DNA from: a virus
Virus record (IMG/VR): IMGVR_UViG_3300030419_001398
Coordinates: 1-29,622 of that record
Length of the DNA stretch: 29,622 bases
Reading direction: 5' to 3' (one strand)
Shown: one piece after another, positions 26,810 to 29,622 of the stretch
How the letters are laid out: every line of letters starts with the position of its first letter
Position numbering within the stretch: the stretch's first letter is position 1
Translations under genes and position numbers: made by a program
Notes under the pieces: model-generated
Database searches by the model: none
What the model was told of the DNA's origin: nothing
What the model saw: only the letters and a program-made list of their open reading frames with translations

Positions 26810-28636
26810 ATGGCAGCAAGTGGAAATTTTTGTACTTTAAATCCTTTAGCAGCATTAGGTGGAGGAACACCAGATTTTGGAACTTTATCTGATGGTAATA
26901 CTACAGCAGCTTTAGGAGATACAGCTTTTGGAAATATTGGTGTAACAAGTGGTAAATGGTATTGGGAAATGGTAATAACATCTAGTTCTCCAACTGGACA
27001 AGCAGTAGGATGGGCTAATGAACAAGTAAATTCTGGAGCAGAATTAGGTTATAATAGTCCTAGTTCACAAACAGGAGCACAAATAGTTTATATGTATTTA
27101 GATAAAAATCCTCCAGAAATTATATCTGATGCACCTAAAGCTGCTTCTAGTGGAACTGATGTAGACCTTACTCAAACAATAGCTCAATATGATATTGTAG
27201 GATTAGCAGCAGATTTTGATAATGATAAATGGTATATGTCTATAGATGGTAGTTTTACAGATATGAGAAGTGGACAAAATCCTGCAGATGGAAGTAATCC
27301 TTTATGTAGTAAAACTGGTGAAGGTGGATTAGTAACCATAGCAAGAACAGCAGGTTATGTTTGGTATCCTGCTGTAGGTAATTGGGCTGCTAGTGCAAGA
27401 ACATTTAAAGTTAATTTTGGACAAGATTCTACATTTGGTGGAATCGAAACATCATTACCTGGTACAAATGCTAATGCAGCAGATGGTAATGGTTATGGAG
27501 ATTTTTACTATACTCCACCATCAGGATTTTTAGCTTTATGTTCAGCTAACTTATCAATATCAGATGATATAGACCCTGCACAGACTGATAACGATTATCC
27601 TGGTAAAAATTTTAATGCAATTAAATATACTGGTAATGGTAGTAATAATCATGCAATAAGTGGATTAGGCTTTAAGCCTGACATGGTGTGGATTCAACGA
27701 ATAAGTGGTGGAACTTCTTATGGTAATGGAATACTTGATTCTAGTAGAGGAGCAGGTTTAGGAATGTATCCTGATAGAACTGATGCTGATACAAGTTTTA
27801 CAAGTGATTTTGATTCTTTTGATAGTGATGGTTTTACATTAGATGCAGGTTCAGCTATGAATATAAATAATAGTGGTTCACCTTTTGTGGCACATTGTTG
27901 GAGGGCTAATGGAGGAACAACGAGTAGTAATACAGATGGTTCAATTACTTCAACAGTACAAGCAAATCAAGCAGCAGGATTTAGTATTGTTACTTATTCA
28001 GGAAGTAATTCAACTGGCACTATAGGGCATGGGTTAAGTAAAAAACCTGATTTTATTATAACTAAAAATAGAAGTAGTTCAGCAAGTTGGACAGTTACTC
28101 ACAAAAATATGAATGGTGGAAGTGCACCTGCAAATAATGGTAGAATGTATTTAGATAGTACTGATGGATATGGTGTTGGTAGTAATCTGTATGACTTTGG
28201 TTCTTTTACTAATAGTGTTTATGCTGTTAATGGTGGTGATGTAAATTTAAATAATTCAGGCGATAATTATGTTGCTTATGTATGGCATGGAGTTGAAGGT
28301 TATTCTGCCTTTGGTTCCTATTTTGCAAATGGTGATGCAGATGGACCATTTCAGTATACAGGTTTTAGACCAAGAATGATATTTATTAAAATGACAGTAT
28401 CAGGAGATGGTTGGGGAGTTTGGGATTCTGCAAGAGGAACAGAAAATCCTATAGATAATATTTTATTTTATAATAGTAGTGCAGCAGAATCAAGTAGCTC
28501 TTATTACAATGTGGATTTTTTAAGTAATGGTTTTAAAGTTAGAAGTAGTAATGCACAAGTTAATAGTACCTCTTATGACCCTTATATATGGGGAGCATGG
28601 GGTGATGTTCCATTTAAATATAACAATACTTTTTAA
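26810..28636 (+). CDS. SPRY-like plus repeat-domain tail protein, 608 aa
   Basis: N-terminal SPRY/B30.2-like region: GKWYWEMVITSSSPTGQAVG, then a DIVGLAADFDNDKWYMSIDG segment (about 125-155). FLALCSANLSISDDI at about 242-256 begins a second part with repeats of GLGFKPDMVWIQR / GLSKKPDFIITK / GFRPRMIFIKM, each followed by W and G-rich segments. Such three-fold repeats are common in marine-phage tail proteins of unknown structure. The ATG has GGGAG upstream. Likely a receptor-binding part together with the upstream LamG-like protein. Confidence 0.8.
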   Translation: MAASGNFCTLNPLAALGGGTPDFGTLSDGNTTAALGDTAFGNIGVTSGKWYWEMVITSSSPTGQAVGWANEQVNSGAELGYNSPSSQTGAQIVYMYLDKNPPEIISDAPKAASSGTDVDLTQTIAQYDIVGLAADFDNDKWYMSIDGSFTDMRSGQNPADGSNPLCSKTGEGGLVTIARTAGYVWYPAVGNWAASARTFKVNFGQDSTFGGIETSLPGTNANAADGNGYGDFYYTPPSGFLALCSANLSISDDIDPAQTDNDYPGKNFNAIKYTGNGSNNHAISGLGFKPDMVWIQRISGGTSYGNGILDSSRGAGLGMYPDRTDADTSFTSDFDSFDSDGFTLDAGSAMNINNSGSPFVAHCWRANGGTTSSNTDGSITSTVQANQAAGFSIVTYSGSNSTGTIGHGLSKKPDFIITKNRSSSASWTVTHKNMNGGSAPANNGRMYLDSTDGYGVGSNLYDFGSFTNSVYAVNGGDVNLNNSGDNYVAYVWHGVEGYSAFGSYFANGDADGPFQYTGFRPRMIFIKMTVSGDGWGVWDSARGTENPIDNILFYNSSAAESSSSYYNVDFLSNGFKVRSSNAQVNSTSYDPYIWGAWGDVPFKYNNTF

Positions 28637-28651
28637 AGGAGATAAAATAAT

Positions 28652-29290
28652 ATGTGGGCTTATATAAAGGATAATAAAATAGAACAAATTTATCAAAGAC
28701 CAAAATCTATTATGTTAAATAATGTTCGTTATCCATCTAATATGTTTACTAAATATACAGATGCAGAAAAAGAAGCTATAGGAATATATCCTGTAGAAAA
28801 TAGTGGTACAAAAGGAGATGATAGATTTGAAAATACTTCACAAGCTATATATACTTGGAGTGCTTCTGATAAAAAAGTAACAACATCTTATAATATAACA
28901 GCAAAGTCTTTAGTAGATGTAGAAGCTAAAGATGATTCTGGTAATAATATATTAGATTATAAAGGAAATAAGACTTATACCTATGGTTTAAAAACATTAG
29001 CTAAAAATAAAGCTAAAATTTCAGCAAATCAATTTATAGCTAGATTTAACTGGTTAGTAGAAAGAAGTATCTATGACAGTAGTAAAGCTATACCAAATGC
29101 AATTAAAACTTATGTAGCAGCTATTAAAACTGATTGTGCTGAAATAGAAACAGCTATAGATAATGCTAGTGATATGACAGCATTTAAAGCATTATATCAA
29201 GATACATATAATAGTGATGGTTCTGTAAAAGAAATAGCAAGAATAAATAGATGGAGTGATGATTATGACGTTCAAACGTACATTAGATAG
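28652..29290 (+). CDS. Probable tail fibre assembly protein, 212 aa
   Basis: N-terminus MWAYIKDNKIEQIYQRPKSI followed by YPSNMFTKYTDAEKEAIGIY matches the start of tail fibre assembly or DUF4376-like proteins. A long helical C-terminal half (KTLAKNKAKISANQFIARFN, and TYVAAIKTDCAEIETAID) fits the chaperone-type domain. It follows the fibre genes directly, with AAAGGAG. It would help fold or trimerise one of the tail proteins. Confidence 0.72.
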   Translation: MWAYIKDNKIEQIYQRPKSIMLNNVRYPSNMFTKYTDAEKEAIGIYPVENSGTKGDDRFENTSQAIYTWSASDKKVTTSYNITAKSLVDVEAKDDSGNNILDYKGNKTYTYGLKTLAKNKAKISANQFIARFNWLVERSIYDSSKAIPNAIKTYVAAIKTDCAEIETAIDNASDMTAFKALYQDTYNSDGSVKEIARINRWSDDYDVQTYIR

Positions 29291-29369
29291 ATATAAAAGA
29301 AAAATAAAAAGATTTTATAAAAAAATTAAAAAAAGATTATTTGGTAAACTTTGTAAATGTGACGATTAA
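29265..29369 (+). CDS. Cationic mini-protein, 34 aa
   Basis: Translated by eye: MTFKRTLDRYKRKIKRFYKK, then IKKRLFGKLCKCDD. About half of the residues are Lys or Arg, with aromatic and Leu residues spaced for an amphipathic helix; it resembles a cationic membrane-active peptide. It overlaps the assembly protein by 26 nt and the next gene by one nt. A lysis role is possible but not shown. Confidence 0.55.
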   Translation: MTFKRTLDRYKRKIKRFYKKIKKRLFGKLCKCDD

Positions 29370-29622
29370 TGAAATATTTAGGATATTCAATTATATTTCA
29401 TATATTATTTTTATTATTATCATATTGTGTATCAGCAAATGAAATTATAACTAGAACACTTACAATGAATTATACTTGTTCAGATAGAAATTTTGCAGTT
29501 AGTGATTTAAATAATAGATTAAATCTTACTAGAACAGCTTTTTCAGTAACTTCTAATAATAGTCTTATAGAATTATATACAAATAAACAAAAAGGTGATT
29601 GGTTAATCATGATAACAGGAAC
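29369..29622 (+). CDS. Exported protein, N-terminal part (truncated by window edge)
   Basis: Translated by eye: a signal peptide (KYLGYSIIFHILFLLLSYCV then SANE) with an Ala-x-Ala-like site near residue 23, followed by a polar, Thr/Asn-rich mature part (ITRTLTMNYTCSDRNFAVSD). The gene continues beyond 29622. A periplasmic protein of unknown role; lysis or superinfection functions are conceivable. Its start shares one base with the previous stop. Confidence 0.6.
   Translation, partial: MKYLGYSIIFHILFLLLSYCVSANEIITRTLTMNYTCSDRNFAVSDLNNRLNLTRTAFSVTSNNSLIELYTNKQKGDWLIMITG

Overview
The window is part of a low-GC (about 30% by eye) tailed-phage genome, most likely a marine podovirus of the kind that infects SAR11-like Alphaproteobacteria. 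The base composition, AGA/TTA/AAA-rich codon use, miniature overlapping genes and the gene set (TerL, large portal, GroES-like co-chaperonin, scaffold, roughly 300-residue capsid protein, two head-tail adaptors, SPRY/LamG-like tail proteins) all fit. No integrase, RNA polymerase, DNA polymerase, primase or helicase is recognisable here. Replication genes must lie outside the window or be replaced by host functions. The host assignment is inference.

Left arm (1-10530, minus strand): about 35 tightly packed small genes, most of 35-115 residues, joined by 1-30 nt overlaps. The recognisable items are a glutaredoxin, several miniature Cys-pair (zinc-ribbon-like) proteins, small membrane peptides, two paralogous basic mini-proteins, a 245-residue Cys-rich protein and a complete tRNA-Tyr(GUA). 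Five sigma70-like minus-strand promoters (TTGACA-like, 16-17 nt spacer, TATAAT-like) divide the arm into operons. A 322-nt gap (4019-4340) holds several perfect inverted repeats and may be a structured RNA. A 16-bp palindrome occurs five times between 6208 and 10803, always in the same orientation.

Control region (9455-11312): five 17-bp iterons, an AT-rich stretch, a G-rich run, a terminator, a 258-residue protein of unknown function, and a divergent intergenic region. That intergenic region carries a dense array of about seven Fur-box-like operators, two of which match the classical 19-bp Fur box at 17 of 19 positions. Rightward transcription starts at a perfect consensus promoter (TTGACA-N17-TATAAT).

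Right arm (11313-29622, plus strand): TerL, an ADP-ribosyltransferase-like protein, portal, a structured leader and small virion-like protein, terminator, GroES-like co-chaperonin, a second strong promoter, scaffold, capsid genes, adaptor 1, four mini-genes, a glutamine-riboswitch-like RNA, a 33-residue peptide, adaptor 2, a Cys-pair protein, a 779-residue repeat-built tail fibre, LamG-like and SPRY-like tail proteins, a probable tail-fibre assembly protein, a cationic peptide and the start of an exported protein.

The two most interesting signals are the Fur-box array, a possible sponge for the host iron regulator, and the glutamine-riboswitch-like element inside the late virion operon. Together they suggest a phage that may read or manipulate host iron and nitrogen status.
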